Source: Solenopsis invicta
Taxonomy: Eukaryota > Arthropoda > Insecta > Hymenoptera > Formicidae
NCBI RefSeq assembly: GCF_016802725.1
Contig: NC_052669.1
Span: 23,031,770-23,095,769 of the forward strand
Direction of reading: 5' to 3'
Length of the DNA stretch: 64,000 bases
A program made the position numbers and the translations under genes. The notes under the pieces are model-generated. The model was not told the DNA's origin. It was given only the letters and a program-made list of their open reading frames with translations, and did not search any database. This document shows positions 50,941 to 63,488 of this stretch, one piece after another; positions within the stretch are counted from its first letter, which is position 1; every line of letters begins with the position of its first letter.

Positions 50941-53304
50941 GTTTCACTCGTGTCGCGTTGCGATTCGTCGTGACCAATCAGAATAAAATCATTGTACCGT
51001 TGAAACACGGTTCGTCGCCAACGAAAGGCCGCGAAGACGCAGCGATCATGAATCGTGACACGCGTTTAATCGAGAAATACGGCCTGCGCAATTAATCCTG
51101 TAATTCTTTGCGTTTTGATAAATAGCACGCGCATGAGATTGTGTTTTCTCGCTTGAGTGTAAGCGCAATGGAGAAGCAGCTGCGAAGAATTCTGAGAGAA
51201 GGAGCCAGTCTGAGCGACGATCAAGTGACCGTGGGGTGATTAACCTATTATTCACTTATTATTTATACTCGCGCGATATTAATCGCTTGTGACACTCTCG
51301 TGTCGCGTGTCTCATTGATCGTTTTCTAAGATTCGTAATTTTGGGCATAAAATTGAAATGCATCGATATTGATTTCTATTATCGGCATTTCTATTGCTCA
51401 TTTTCAAATAGAAGAAAGATAGCACTTGGAGAAAAAATGCATTATTGTTTAACTACAATTCATAGTCATTTTGGTATCAACTATATATATATAAAATTAT
51501 AATTCTTTTAACCTTGCAAATTATAGTTATAAGTTATTATTATTAATTATGGCAACAATAATTATAAAAGTGGAATTATGGTCATAAATACCGAACACTT
51601 TTTGCGATCAAACATTTACACAAAAGAAATAATTTAAAAAAATTGCTTTTCTTATCGAACTATCCAATTTCTTTTTTCCCTTTTCGTTGCATTTGAAAAC
51701 TTTGCACTTGACAAAATTAGAAAGACACATAATATAACACATTGTATAAAATTAATATTTACAATTGCTGAATAGAATACACTCGATAATATCGAGATAA
51801 GAAAAGTCTCAATTCCATTCCAATACAACTGATCAGAGAGGGTTGATAGATCAGCTTGAAAGTCACTCAAGTTTAATCATCGCACTTGTTCTTCGGAGAA
51901 GGCTTTCTTTCTTTCTCGTCTTCTCTCCCTTCTCTTTCTCTCCAAATGCCACACTTTTCTAGATCGCCTAGCTTGCGCGCGCACACCACGGATGAAAGCC
52001 CGTCCTTCTTTACGGCGCTTTACCGGGGTTTCCTAGTTATCAACGCACGACATATTTTAAGCACTTGACGCACCGTGTATCCCCTGTGTTCGCTTCTTTT
52101 AGCGCATTGTCGCGAAGCTCACTGACCGGAAACGCGAACACTCTTGAGAGAGCCTACGTTCGTACCTCCGGGTTATCCGCTTTTGTTCACACGTTTCTCT
52201 CGTACACGCCAGCCGGAAATATCGTCCTCGTCCTCCCAGTAACGCGAGAAAATGTAGAAGGAGAGTTTCGAAGGTGTGGTGTGGTACGAAAAAGTAGTCA
52301 TTTATTGTCGCGCCAAGCAGAAAACACTCGTCGCAAAGCCGCTTATAAAAACACACACTCATTTTTAAAACACTCTTATTCTAAGCTATTATGATTTTTT
52401 TAATAATTAATTGTTGCTTTAATTATTTCGTAACATGTATATTAATTTTTTTCAAACTTATTTAATAAAAAATAAAGGTTATATCTGACCTAAGACGCTT
52501 TGATTGAAATTGAGCTTGAAATAATCGTAAATCAAGCTCCTTATTAATGAAGTTAATTGTAGTTACTCGGACAAGAACGTTTTTGGTCGTTAATTAGATT
52601 GATTTATTATCGATCGAATTTATTGACACCTCTCTAATATTAACAATTCGATGAAAGTAGTCTCTCGCGATGTCTCGCGCCGCGCGCTTTGAATTATTTT
52701 CTTTTATCCTCCACAGACCGCTACCGAAACGAGGAAGTAGCTCCAAGTGCGAAATTAAATGAAATATGCAAAAGACTTTTATCTCTTTTTTTGTTGCTTT
52801 TTATCTTTTTTGGGAGAAGCTGCCCGCGGGCCACGAGTCGTGGGCTGCGCGGTGCGGCCGGAAGGAAGGGAAGCGCTACGTAACCAGAACGGGAGGATAG
52901 GACGCCGCTGGGTGGTTAAAGACCGACGACGGCGAAAAAGGGTCTGTGAAAAGGGAAGACAACCGCGATGGATAAATACAATAGTTTACCGAGACAAAAG
53001 AACCGTATTTTATAGGGAGAGTAGTGTGAAGGGGGTGGCCGTCGTCTGGCTCTACCCCTCGAGTACTCTACTACAACTCACATTGACGCGATTAGAAATG
53101 TAAAAGACATCTCGTGAGGCTTGCACTGAAATTTCCAAGTCTACAGTTTGATCTTTCTTTTTCTTTTTCATTAATTTGACTATACAGCGACTCTCTTCGT
53201 TATTCTATCTTTAAAGCCTCATCGTTATGTTAAGTTTATACTAGCGTATACTAAGTTTATATTACCGGAAATCTTGAGAAATTTCCTCGAAGAAATTTTG
53301 ATAA
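50941..53304. other. Non-coding stretch
   Basis: CpG-moderate at 50950-51300, 51900-52340 and 52640-53090, with short overlapping frames on both strands. AT-rich between. No product recognised. Confidence 0.5.
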
Positions 53305-53334
53305 ATCAGTGGAATCTTTTGTCTCTTATTACAG

Positions 53335-53458
53335 AGATTTTTAATTAATGTTTTGGACGAAACGAAAGTAATTTCTCTTCTTCAAGTATTCGGAGACTTG
53401 GACGTTTCACTGCGCGGAAAGTCCGGAAATTTTCGTAAAATTATTATTGCGAACAAAG
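53335..53458 (+). CDS. Candidate internal exon (unconfirmed)
   Basis: A frame open from 53305 reads through tcttattacag (acceptor-like, AG at 53333-53334) and continues 41 codons plus one nucleotide to AACAAAG|GTAAGAAT, a strong donor at 53459. The peptide includes VLDETKVISLLQVFGDLDVS and a basic tail. I recognise no family. Only this frame is open across the segment. The upstream pyrimidine tract is weak. A 54-codon open stretch is not improbable by chance. Confidence 0.15.
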
Positions 53459-53466
53459 GTAAGAAT

Positions 53467-53984
53467 TAAAGGACTATTTCTCTTCTTTTTAAGTTGTAAC
53501 TTTCTTACTCTATTTTCCTCTTTCTTGCCTCGTCAATACTGCATTTCTTATTGCCCACAAAAAAAAACATTAGTATTAAAACTAATATATTTTATTTAAG
53601 AAATTGTATTCTCTTGTTTATACATTTATGAAACAATGATAATGCTTATATATACATTTTATATATTAATTTTCTTTAATAATTTTAAATTTTTAGCATA
53701 TTATTTTTATTTCAATATTATAACACCTAAAGGACATAATCTGATTGTTTTGATAATAATATTAGAAAATTTTAATTCTTTTTTTGAAGATATTGTTATT
53801 TTCTATCTAACATTTTTCTTCACAACTTATGAAAATTATTAAATAATGAGAATAATGAAAATATTTTTCTTAATGAAACTACAATATATAAACTTCATAC
53901 AAGCAAGTTACATCTGTTTAATAATGTATAATTTTATTTCTGTATATTTAACATTTCGAAAATATAGATATTTGTAAAATAATT
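53467..53984. other. AT-rich non-coding stretch
   Basis: Nothing specific visible. Confidence 0.55.
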
Positions 53985-54773
53985 CAGCGCTCCCGTTCAG
54001 TCATTGAAGTCACTTTTTGTTACTTTTTTTTTACAAGTCACTAAAATATTACTATTGTCCAAAAAGGGTTACTATTATAACCTTTTTTGTCCGGAGTTGA
54101 CATGAAATTTGCAAAATATGTGTAGGAGTGGTTCATTGATGAACCAATCAAAATTGTTTTATGGTAGATTTTTATTTTAGGGTCTCTAGTCTTCTAAAGT
54201 TTCCAATCAAATTCACTATCAACATCTATCTGCAGTTATCTTTCAAAATCTACAGTTATTTTTTATACATTCAAAAAATACGTTTTTTTGTTGTATTTTA
54301 AAAAATGTATTTTTTATTATCTAATGGATGTATTTATTTATGTTTTATCTAGATAATAATAATGTTTATTTTTTTATTATTATAAATATTTTATTTTGTT
54401 TAATATCCCTTAGTCTTTTGTTCAGTCTTTATTTTATTATGTTTAATACAATACAAATTTTTTTATAAAACTGCAACAAAAATGTATTGTACTGACATTT
54501 TATCATTTAAGCTTCTCTCTGCTTTTTCTTTATTATAAATTTTCAAATCGTGCTATGGAAAGCTTTTGCTACGTGTTAAGCTGTACAAAAGTAAACCCCA
54601 GAAAAACTAGGAGTTTTTTCGCTCAAATGGTTTTAATTACGTTGAAAATTTGATGAAAAGTGTCACTTTTAGTTACTATTTTATGCCTGAAAAATTACTA
54701 TTTGTCACTTTTTTCTGTTTAAAAGTAATCACCATTTCACTTTTTTGGAGCCATTGTTTTGATGGCAGCACTG
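53985..54773. mobile_element. hAT-like non-autonomous element (candidate)
   Basis: The left end CAGCGCTCCCGTTCAGTCA and the inverted right end (read as CAGTGCTGCCATCAAAACA) share the CAG(C/T)GCT.CC start typical of hAT elements. The flanks carry aaaataat and aaaataag, which agree at 7 of 8 bases, near the 8-bp duplication expected for hAT, though with a one-base offset at the left border. The interior repeats (g)tcactttttgttac-type words, and a hairpin (ggttcattgatgaacc) lies at about 54130. No transposase. Confidence 0.45.
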
Positions 54774-54922
54774 AAAATAAGAATGTTCTTATATATTTTC
54801 TGTGTAATCAAAGCAACATGACTTTGCCAGTTCGTTCAGTTCGTGCGACGAATGAATCACAGATCCGGTGAATTTGCAATTGCTCTTATAGGTGTATTGC
54901 CTTTATGACTGTTTGCCTCATT

Positions 54923-54923
<1 letters not shown>
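54774..54923. other. Short non-coding stretch
   Basis: Nothing specific. Confidence 0.5.
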
Positions 54924-54969
<46 letters not shown>

Positions 54970-54977
54970 CTCTCTCC
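54924..54977. repeat. (CT)n microsatellite with C-run
   Basis: About 20 CT units, then CTTT units, then a C-run at about 54976-54982. Confidence 0.97.
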
Positions 54978-56408
54978 CCCCCTCTTGGCTTGATATACTT
55001 TGAAATGTAAACGTATAAAACATTTGCGAAACATTATCTTTCTGTGTTCTTAGTGTGAAATGCAAGGATTCTCTGAAGAGTCTTCTAGCTTTTCTTTAAT
55101 GATTGTGTCGGAAAATGAGTGCGTCGGTGGCCCGTTTGTCCTTATGCCGACGATAATGGATGGAGGAAAATCGATTGGGATGGGTCGCGCTTTACGAGAT
55201 ACCTCCATTCCGATCGCTCATGTGGAACGAGGTGTGTTAATTCTTTGGTCGTTCACGCATGAAGAGTGCAGAGCTACTGGCGGGCAACCCTGATATGTCC
55301 GGTTGGGACAACTGAATAATTATCACTGGTCGTTGCGTAAAACGTAGAGGGTGAAAGGGTGAATTATGCGCAGCTGTCATGACCCAATTTCCTACTGGAG
55401 AAATGTGTCAGGGGATAATGCATTTAAAGGTTTACAATTATAAGTGAGTGGAAAATGTTAATTTATTTATTATATACCATGGTGTCTAAAAATATACATA
55501 ACTGTAAATGGCTAGCTACAGAAGAATATAGAAAATAATTTTATGTTAGACTATCAAGATAATTCAACAAGATGCCCAAGCATGATAATATTGTTGCAAA
55601 GTTTTGACATTTTAGCAATCGGCTTAAACGTCTAGTATAAATATTTTGGTCCAACGTATTTATTTTCAGATTGAATATTAATCCCAATTAATCGATATTA
55701 ATTAACATCAGTACCAACAATTTATTAATTATCATTGGTTATTTAATATATCGCTTTTGCCATACCTCTTTGATTTTTTTTCCTCTTTCTCTTTTTATCT
55801 AAAATATTGCCGTACGTTACGTTTTATTACAATGGCACTTGTATGCTCTGTTAATTATTTTGTCGATAAATAACACACAAATGATGGATTATCTGCATTC
55901 AATCCAGAGTTCCCGCTCGTTGCGACTGGTAGAGAAATATCCGGCTTTGAAAACACGGTCCTGTAGAGCTCGATGTCTGCAGGAAGGACTGTCGGGAATT
56001 ATCCGCATTATCTTCCCGTTCCTCTCCGCTGAATTACTCGGCGTGCTATGCATAAACTCGCACGACTGTTTGCGGACACGTACCAAAACTGTGCAACGCG
56101 AGGGTATGCGATCGACGATCTCCCTTTCCCTCCCTTCCGATTCATCCCTACGCAGGATGTTTCACCGTTGGCAAAGACTTGATGATAAATTGTTTGACGA
56201 GTCTAGCTGATTATTTCTCAGTCAAGACTTGACGGGAGACTTAATTAAGAAGGCAAATTTTACTTTTCCCGAGAAACACGTCTAGCACTAATTTATTGCA
56301 GCAACTTACAAACTGTTGGTTGATTTATTGACAAAGTTGTAAGTAATTACAGTGACTCTGAACTAAATTGTTCAATAAAAGTTTTCAAAATTTAAAAAAC
56401 ATTAAAAA
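54978..56408. other. Non-coding stretch
   Basis: CpG-moderate at 55070-55300 and 55900-56180. The 123-codon frame at 55839-56210 (+) overlaps an antisense frame and is unrecognised. Confidence 0.5.
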
Positions 56409-56432
56409 AATATATTATATATATATATATAC
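56409..56432. repeat. (TA)n microsatellite
   Basis: About 11 TA units with one interruption. Confidence 0.9.
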
Positions 56433-58120
56433 GCATAAAATAATGCATGACTATGAAATGTGCTTACATCCGCTTTTTTACCTCTTTCTTATCGTGTTGA
56501 AATATTTTATGAAATTTTAAAAATACAATTTCAGGAATATTTGTATATTATATTTATAAATAATTTATACCATTAACATTTAATCCTCTTATATGATTTG
56601 AGCTCTTCAATGTACACGAGAGAATTTAAACGAGCTTCAGCTCGCTTTAAAAGAATTACCACAAAATTAATGCGTCGATGAACCAATTATCTCGCAACGT
56701 GTATTATCTACAACATTCGTGCAAAACAGTATGTCCAAGCTAAAAGCTCGTGTCTAACGAACCGAAAGAATAGGGGAACTTGGCGATGGACCATTTGTCC
56801 GGCATAATCCACACTGTCTTTTCTCCTCACGTTATTCCACGACGACGAGGTTCACCCTCCTCATCTTTTTCATCCCTTTACAATTATCCCTCTGTATGTG
56901 GAATGTACTTGATGGTGCAACATGCAGTATCATCGTGCAGCAAATACTATAATATGTTGAGTATATCGACAGGCTTCAGCCCGCCGCTCTGCGTCACCGC
57001 GTCGGCTTGTAGAAACGAGAGCATCCGTAATTTAAATTCCCACCGCGGAATTCTCCCTCTGGCCTCGACGAGGGTGACTGCGAAGACGCGATGGCGGTGG
57101 TGATGACGACGGCGAAGGGCGCAGGTCGTCGTCGACGTCGTCATCGTCGGAGGGTCAGATGGCGGAGGTTTGAAGTGACGAAAGCTCAAACGGTTCGCGT
57201 GCACTGTAAATTTTGCGCCATGTATACATGCGTCCGCAAGTAAATACGTACGTGTGCGTGTACAAGCGAGCGCTAGTACACACGAGTTGGCGATTTAATT
57301 TTTATTTTTTTCGCAGCGATAGCGACGGCGCGGCGGCGTGCTTTTGATGTAAAAGTAAGCGAGACTCGATAACTCCGGTCGGATTTATATTTTTTTCTTT
57401 TTCCCCTCTTTTTTTCCTACAGACGCACAGAGCGCGAATTCTCGCACAAAACAGGTGAAAAGTCACGTTTGATACCGCGTGTTGTTTATTTGTTTATTAC
57501 AGCGAGAAATTCCTTTGCGCGAAGAAATAATCGTGTCTCCGTGTAGAGTATAACTCCGAACCTCTCGTTCTGGAAGCGAAGAGGGAAAATAGATCTCTAA
57601 TTGAAGAATGAGTAAAATATTTGTCGGTTGAATTGACAGACGCTGCACAGAAAATGATATCACGAAAATAAGATTAATTAATGACATCTTAATTCTTTTG
57701 GAATCACTCTCTTTTATTTTGCTAAATAAATTGCTCGCTCGATTTTCGTGAAACTTGGCCCATGAGCTATTATTCGAATTTAGTTTAAACACTTTCAAAA
57801 AGCAAAGTCTTCAATAAGTTAAAACTTCATTAGAAAGTCCTTCTGTCCTCAATGGGCTAGTACTAATAGACTTTTTTGTTTTTAATATAATACTATAACA
57901 AGATATAAAAAAATATTCACATGAATGACAACTTTTTGTTTATTGTAATCTGTTCTAACAATTAAACAAAACACCGAGAGAAAAAATTTTTTGTAGACAT
58001 TGCACTTATCTCAAGAGAAAATTATTTTATTAAATTTTTGATTATATCAAGTTTATCAGAAAATTACTTTATTAATTTTTCACCTATGTATTTTTTTTCT
58101 TACGGTTTACAATCTTTTTG
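56433..58120. other. Non-coding stretch, CpG-rich at 56820-57370
   Basis: gacgacg/cgtcgtcg words cluster at 57100-57150. Frames at 56780-57103 (+) and 56947-57204 (-) overlap antisense; the His/Arg-rich minus frame is a by-product of the triplet-like composition. AT-rich after 57600. Confidence 0.5.
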
Positions 58121-58146
58121 CTAAAATAAGCTTTTTTCTGTTTCAG

Positions 58147-58268
58147 GTACGTTGTACTTTTAATTCCAATTACTCATACGAGATCACAAGTTCTAGACGT
58201 ATAATTTCAAAAGTGATGAAGCTATGGACGTTGTCACGTGCGACGTTGTTGCGGTGCAATATGCAAGC
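58147..58268 (+). CDS. Candidate exon with signal-peptide-like start (unconfirmed)
   Basis: agcttttttctgtttcag is a strong pyrimidine tract plus AG (58145-58146). The following 122 nt are open in exactly one frame and end at GC|GTGAGT (58268/58269), a good donor beyond which that frame stops at once. An ATG at 58216 would give MKLWTLSRATLLRCNMQA, faintly like the beginning of a signal peptide. Alternatively AG|GTACGT at 58146/58147 is a recursive-splice-like junction. No family is recognised, and the length is compatible with chance. Confidence 0.22.
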
Positions 58269-58512
58269 GTGAGTAAAATTCTTATTTTAAAATAAAATTA
58301 CCGATGGGACATCATGACGACCGGGTGCGTCAGAATTACAATCGCTCATCACTGTTGCGTCGCTAACAAAAGGGTTGAAACTTGATTCGCTCTGCTTCGA
58401 AAGTTTGCGCGGCAGTTTTTGTGTATTGTTAGAAAAACGTGTCGGAGAGTAAAATATTGCACGATAAAAAACATTATACAGTTTTTTCTTTGTATAGTAT
58501 ATAATGATAGCT
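58269..58512. other. Non-coding stretch
   Basis: Nothing specific. An 86-codon minus frame (58287-58547) is unrecognised. Confidence 0.5.
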
Positions 58513-58634
58513 TGGTAATAATTACTAGTTTTGATTATATTAATCAAACATTTGACGACTGAAATTATTTCATCAAACTTTAGTAACTATTGTATCATCC
58601 AACATAAGCCTGATTATTTTTTTAGTATAATAAT
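58513..58634 (-). mobile_element. Single-arm copy of the 23556-23802 MITE family
   Basis: ggtaataattactagttttg, attatattaatcaaacatttg, agtaactattgta and aagcctgatta match the right half of 23556-23802 in order. Equivalently, they match its left half on the opposite strand. The pairing arm is missing, so this is a half element or deletion derivative. Confidence 0.65.
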
Positions 58635-58687
58635 TTCAGCGCGAAAATGTGAGTTGAAAATTGGGACATGCTCGCGCAAACTTTTGT

Positions 58688-58772
58688 AGAGAGAAAGAGA
58701 GAGGGGGAGGGGGGAGAGAGAGCGGGCGCGGGGCGGTGAGGAGGTAGGAAGGGAAGAAGCAAAAGGGGAAAA
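58688..58772. repeat. Purine-rich low-complexity tract (GA/G)
   Basis: Mixed GA and G runs with a short gggcgcggggcgg segment, followed by a CpG-rich island. Confidence 0.85.
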
Positions 58773-59340
58773 AGATGCAGAAAATGCGCTTATTACGCGA
58801 TGCGGCACGTGACCCTGCTTTCCTACTCTCGCCTACTCTCGCAATCTCGACCCGCGCTTTCGTTTAAACGCAGTTTAGGGCGCAATAACGTCGTCTGGCA
58901 CGCTGCCACCGGACGAGATACTTGTTACCGATGCCAGTCGCGTCTCCGCGTATCTGCCGGGCTAGCTCTTGCAAATTAAAAGTCCCCTTCATCTCGGTCC
59001 CTCTCCCCCACCCCCATCTCCTTCTTCTCGTTCCCGTAGAGATGCCATGGCCGTGCAACTCCGGAGACAACATATTTCCCCCGCACCGTTGATAAAGTTG
59101 TCGCTGTCAGAGGCACACTCCGACTCCAGTCCGAGCAATTTGAAATATACGGGATGGCTCTCGCGTCTCGCGGCCTTTTAGCTCTCGCTTGCTCGCTGGC
59201 TCGCTGGCTCGCTTGTCTCCGCGAAGAGACGCGTCCCGTCCGTCGTGTGCCGCGTTTGCCGCGTGCCACGTTCGTTTATTTTTCCATCCCGCTCCGTTAC
59301 GTCCTCCGTCGGATAGTAATCTGCATCTCCGTGTCGAGAG
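58773..59340. promoter_or_regulatory. CpG-rich island
   Basis: High-CpG sequence with cgctcgctggctcgctggctcgcttg (58-62% GC by eye) at about 59190. Frames overlap on both strands, up to 97 codons (58976-59269 on -). No coding exon recognised. Possible promoter or enhancer, by composition only. Confidence 0.2.
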
Positions 59341-61906
59341 AACTCGTGTATTTTTATTAGTAATGAGATGTTCAGGATAGTAGCTGTATTTCGTACGCGA
59401 TTTACTTGTGCAAATGTTACGGGCTCTCTTAACTCGCTTTTAAAGCGCCAAATGTCGCTTACGCGACAGAAAAATTGTAAAAAACTTTCGAGGGAGATGT
59501 AGAGCCTTTCCCCGACGAAGAAATGCGAAAGCGGCGGCGGAGAGAAGAAGGGAGAATGGAGAAGGGCAGAAGAGAAAGGGATAAGCGAAATCGGTGATTA
59601 TTCTGTCTGAAGAGTCAGCAGCGGCGCAAAGGGGGAGAGATGGAGAATAATAGAAAGGGAAGAGACGTGAAAGATCCATGAAGGACTGTCGACAGCATCG
59701 CGATTCAAGTATTCCTCGTGTGTCATGTGGATTTATACGTCATGTATATGTTTATCATCCTTTTTCGTTCGAAACTACCTCGAGAGAGATGCTTATTAGC
59801 TTTGTCATATCGCGTCGCAACCCGATGCTCAACTCTCGACAACTTTTGTGCAAATCCACAGAGATTTATCATTGACCCTTTTTCGGGAAGAAATTCCTTC
59901 GGTATATCCCCGTTTCGAAAAGTAAGACTTGAGGATATCCTACAAAAGTAGAATAACAGTATTGCTCGCAATGATGTGTGTGAATATAATAAGTATTTAT
60001 GTAAGAGATCAATAGGAAATTTCAATGCCTTACATCTTCTTTTGTCTTCGAGAGAGAAGGAGGAGGAAGGAAAGATATTTTTCCAATGACAGATTTTCTA
60101 ATTTTAAAAGAAGGAATAGAAGAAAAGAATAGTTGATTAAAAAAGTAATAAAATATTTAAAAACAGCGAAAGGAATTATTGTAACAATAAAATATTGCAG
60201 CTTCTACTTTTCTCTTTAACATTATCGTGCAATATTATAATATTTTCAAAGAAAAATTTATTTTTGTTCATAGTTTATAATTATGGATGAGTTTATTAAA
60301 TATATATGAATGATAAATAATAACAGTAGAATAATAAATAATAGATTAAAGTAATACATGAAATATTAAAAAGGATCGGACGGAGTTATTACAGTGGTAA
60401 CCTACTGTAGCTTCAGCTATTTGAAATACAATCATCACTACGGTAATTATTAATAATTATTGCTGTTACAATTAAGCGATATTTTTTTAGTAATTTAAAA
60501 AATACTAAATACCAGTTTATTATTGAAAATCAAACCCTATAGCTCAAGATAATCGTCTAAATATTTGCGATTATCGCGAATTTTTATGACGTGTCCATTT
60601 CTTTGTTTTGTACACGCGATACACATTTTCTTTTGAATTATTTATTAAGTGCACGCACGCGTGCACACGCGGTGCGTTTTAATTATTCGCTTACCTTCGC
60701 AATTTTGCATCTCGCTAGTCGCGTTTGTCACAGGGTCGACAAACAGTTTTCACCGTTTTACAATATCATCTCATAAGTAGATTGTTTAAACATATTCTTC
60801 AAAAATACGAGTAGACGCGATGCGCGATTTTTATTCGCTTCTTGCGATACACGATAAGTTCTTTTCCTACATGGAAAGAGTTTTCCCTTAGAATTTGCTC
60901 TCATAGTAGTCATGAGACAACACGGACTTTGAAGAATTTTACTATAGTAAAATTTAACCCTTCTATATATAACTTTAAAACTCTTTTCCTAATATTTTAC
61001 TGAAATTCAAAGTTATTAAACTTTTAAACAATTTTATATTTTTGCTTATGTATAAAAGAATTATTGTTGCTTTGATATTAATTTTGTTCTGCACACGTCG
61101 CAAGTATTGAACTTAATGTGAGAAATTAATAAATTTTCAACGTAGTTATCATCGTTGTCGTCGTTGTCGTCATCCTCGTTATCGTTTTTCACCACTTCGC
61201 TTTCACTCGAAACCTTTCATCCGACGTTTTCCACGCTTATTAGTGCGGGTCGACGCACAGTTCAGCGGGTTTCGACGTTCGACGGCGAATTTTTTTCGCG
61301 TGGCAGTTCACCGTATTCCATGTCTACCTATGCACGCGTATCGAGAGTCGAGAGACGAAAACGTTGGGAAACGAGAACCGTTGATGAGCACGGATCAGCG
61401 AGAATCGCGAGAATGACATCTGGATTTTCGAACGGCTTGCAATCTGAAATTTACAGAGGATTTGCCATGTGGCGATACGGATGGGGGTATGATTGACTTT
61501 GCCGTAAGACGAATCTTTTGATACAACCTGTTTTGAAAATTATAAAATTAACAATTATTTCTTATTTTTTCATAACACAGAGATCACTATTTTTCTTATA
61601 CATATTGAAAGTTCGAATCATTTTTATCGAATTAGAATAACTTTAACATAAAAGTTGAGAATGAATAAATTATGCAAAACTGTACTACATTTTAACAATA
61701 ATGTTAAATGTTTAATTTAATAAGATACAATTAACAATGTAGCAATGCCACTAGAAAAAAAAGATGTACAAAATAAGTATTTTAACTTTGATTAGCACGG
61801 TTGTATGACATTATTTAACTATTAGACGAATTCAAATTTTGTATCAATATTTAGATTCTAACAAAGCTTCACACGTCACTTTTCCATCTTCCCCAAATTT
61901 CTTTAT

Positions 61907-61910
<4 letters not shown>
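59341..61910. other. Non-coding stretch with a diverged local duplication
   Basis: CpG/GA-rich to about 59700. At about 60130-60215 and 60340-60420 two related segments (attaaa, gtaata, aaatatt, attaaaaa, then attgcagcttc / actgtagcttcagct) look like an old duplication about 210 bp apart. CpG-rich again at 61140-61500, with an unrecognised 113-codon plus frame (61155-61496) that starts in a gttgtcgtc-type repeat. Confidence 0.45.

Positions 61911-61960
<50 letters not shown>
61911..61960. repeat. (TA)25 microsatellite
   Basis: 50 bp of perfect TA. Confidence 0.98.
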
Positions 61961-61963
<3 letters not shown>

Positions 61964-63355
61964 CATTGTATTTATTAATAGTTTTCAAAATACTGTTCAA
62001 CGGAGAAAAATGCAACATAGTTTATTCTTTATTTTTTGCTACTAAAACATAGTTATTTCTTATTTAATATGTACTTGATCTTTTTTTGTAATTGTCGCAA
62101 TAACTGTGCTTGCGTAAATTTGTGTTTTTTAACTGTGTTAAATTTGCAGCAAGGTACATATTTATGCCTCATTTTTATTGTTCGCAAGAATGAGCCCTAG
62201 AAGATTCCATTTCGTTTTTATGTCTCGATATGAGATTCACGGTGAGATTCCATCCTTGACTGAAATCACATCTTCGTCGTGACTGCACACAGCAATGTAT
62301 ATATAGGTATCATAATTTCAACTCGAGAGCCTCTCTGCCCTCTTTTCTTATTGCACTCTTTCGATGCCGAATGTCAAACAAGTTTACAAAGCGGTAGATT
62401 TCGCGAGATCTGGCTAGACGGTTGACTCGGTGGAAAATATATAGGCCCACCAAGCTTCTATCCCCTCATCTCCTTAAAGTCATCGTGTACCATATCAATA
62501 TTCGCGAAATTGCAGACACAGATTCGAATACTTACATATAATAGAATATCAAGTTATTAGACTTAAAATATATTATTGCACAGTAAAATGCTTAATAACA
62601 AAACATATTTTACATGCTTCAAACATTTCACTCAAATTTTTCTCAACACAAATATGTCAGAAAAATAATAATACAATATTGAAGAAATGAAGAATGTTCA
62701 TTTAATACAAATATAAAATGTATTTTATTGTATACATACATAGAACTATCTGACTTCTGAAACGATCGACTTTGTAAATGAAAGAACCTGCTGCTCACGA
62801 TGATGCATCCTGTATTCGTATTTCGCTTTATCAATTTATCATTATATCATTATACGTCGTTTTAATCACATAGCTATTTATGGAGACCGTAACTTCGAGG
62901 GCGATATAATAATTCTATTAGATAGGTGTATGATGTGCATGTTGAATCAATGGATGATTATAATGTCAATTTATATCGTCGCTACATTATAAGCGATGCA
63001 CGACGAGTGAATCGACATATTACGAGAGCTGAATTATTAAGCTGCTTATATTGAAAATTATGTTCATGTAGTTGATACATCTAACAACATGTATTCACTC
63101 GCGGAGACCACAGTTCGTTAAGCATTTATAGCATTACGATCAAATATTTAAACAAGTTTATACATCAACTCGACGCACCGCGGTAACGCGCGATATTTCC
63201 GCGATGGAATAGAAATGTATCAGTGGGCAATGGGACGCGTTGCAGCAGGCGGAAAAATAAGCAACTTGGTGCAACGTTTTCGAAATGCAATATCAAATGT
63301 CAGTTTCACCGTGGGATTTTGCCAATCCTCATCCGCGCCGGCTTGCAAACTTATT
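61961..63355. other. Non-coding stretch
   Basis: AT-rich with short frames only. CpG-moderate at 63170-63345. Confidence 0.5.
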
Positions 63356-63488
63356 TACACTGAGAAAAGAAAGTTTTGTAATTAATTAAAATTTTCAACT
63401 TGATTAAATTTCTCCAGTTCAAATATTCAATATAAATATTACCTAAAATACTTGAACTGAAGTTAATAACACCTTTTTTCTCAATGTA
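63356..63488. mobile_element. 129-bp CACTGAG-ended MITE, TA duplication
   Basis: TA at 63356-63357 and 63487-63488 flank an element starting CACTGAGAAAAGAAAG and ending cttttttctcaatg. Inside, tttctccagttcaa and attaatt words pair loosely with ttgaactgaagttaataac. The ends match those of 44790-45049. TA duplication fits a Tc1/mariner-type element. Confidence 0.7.

Noticed and set aside
56947..57204. His/Arg/Thr-rich minus frame
   Set aside because: By-product of gacgacg-type triplet composition.
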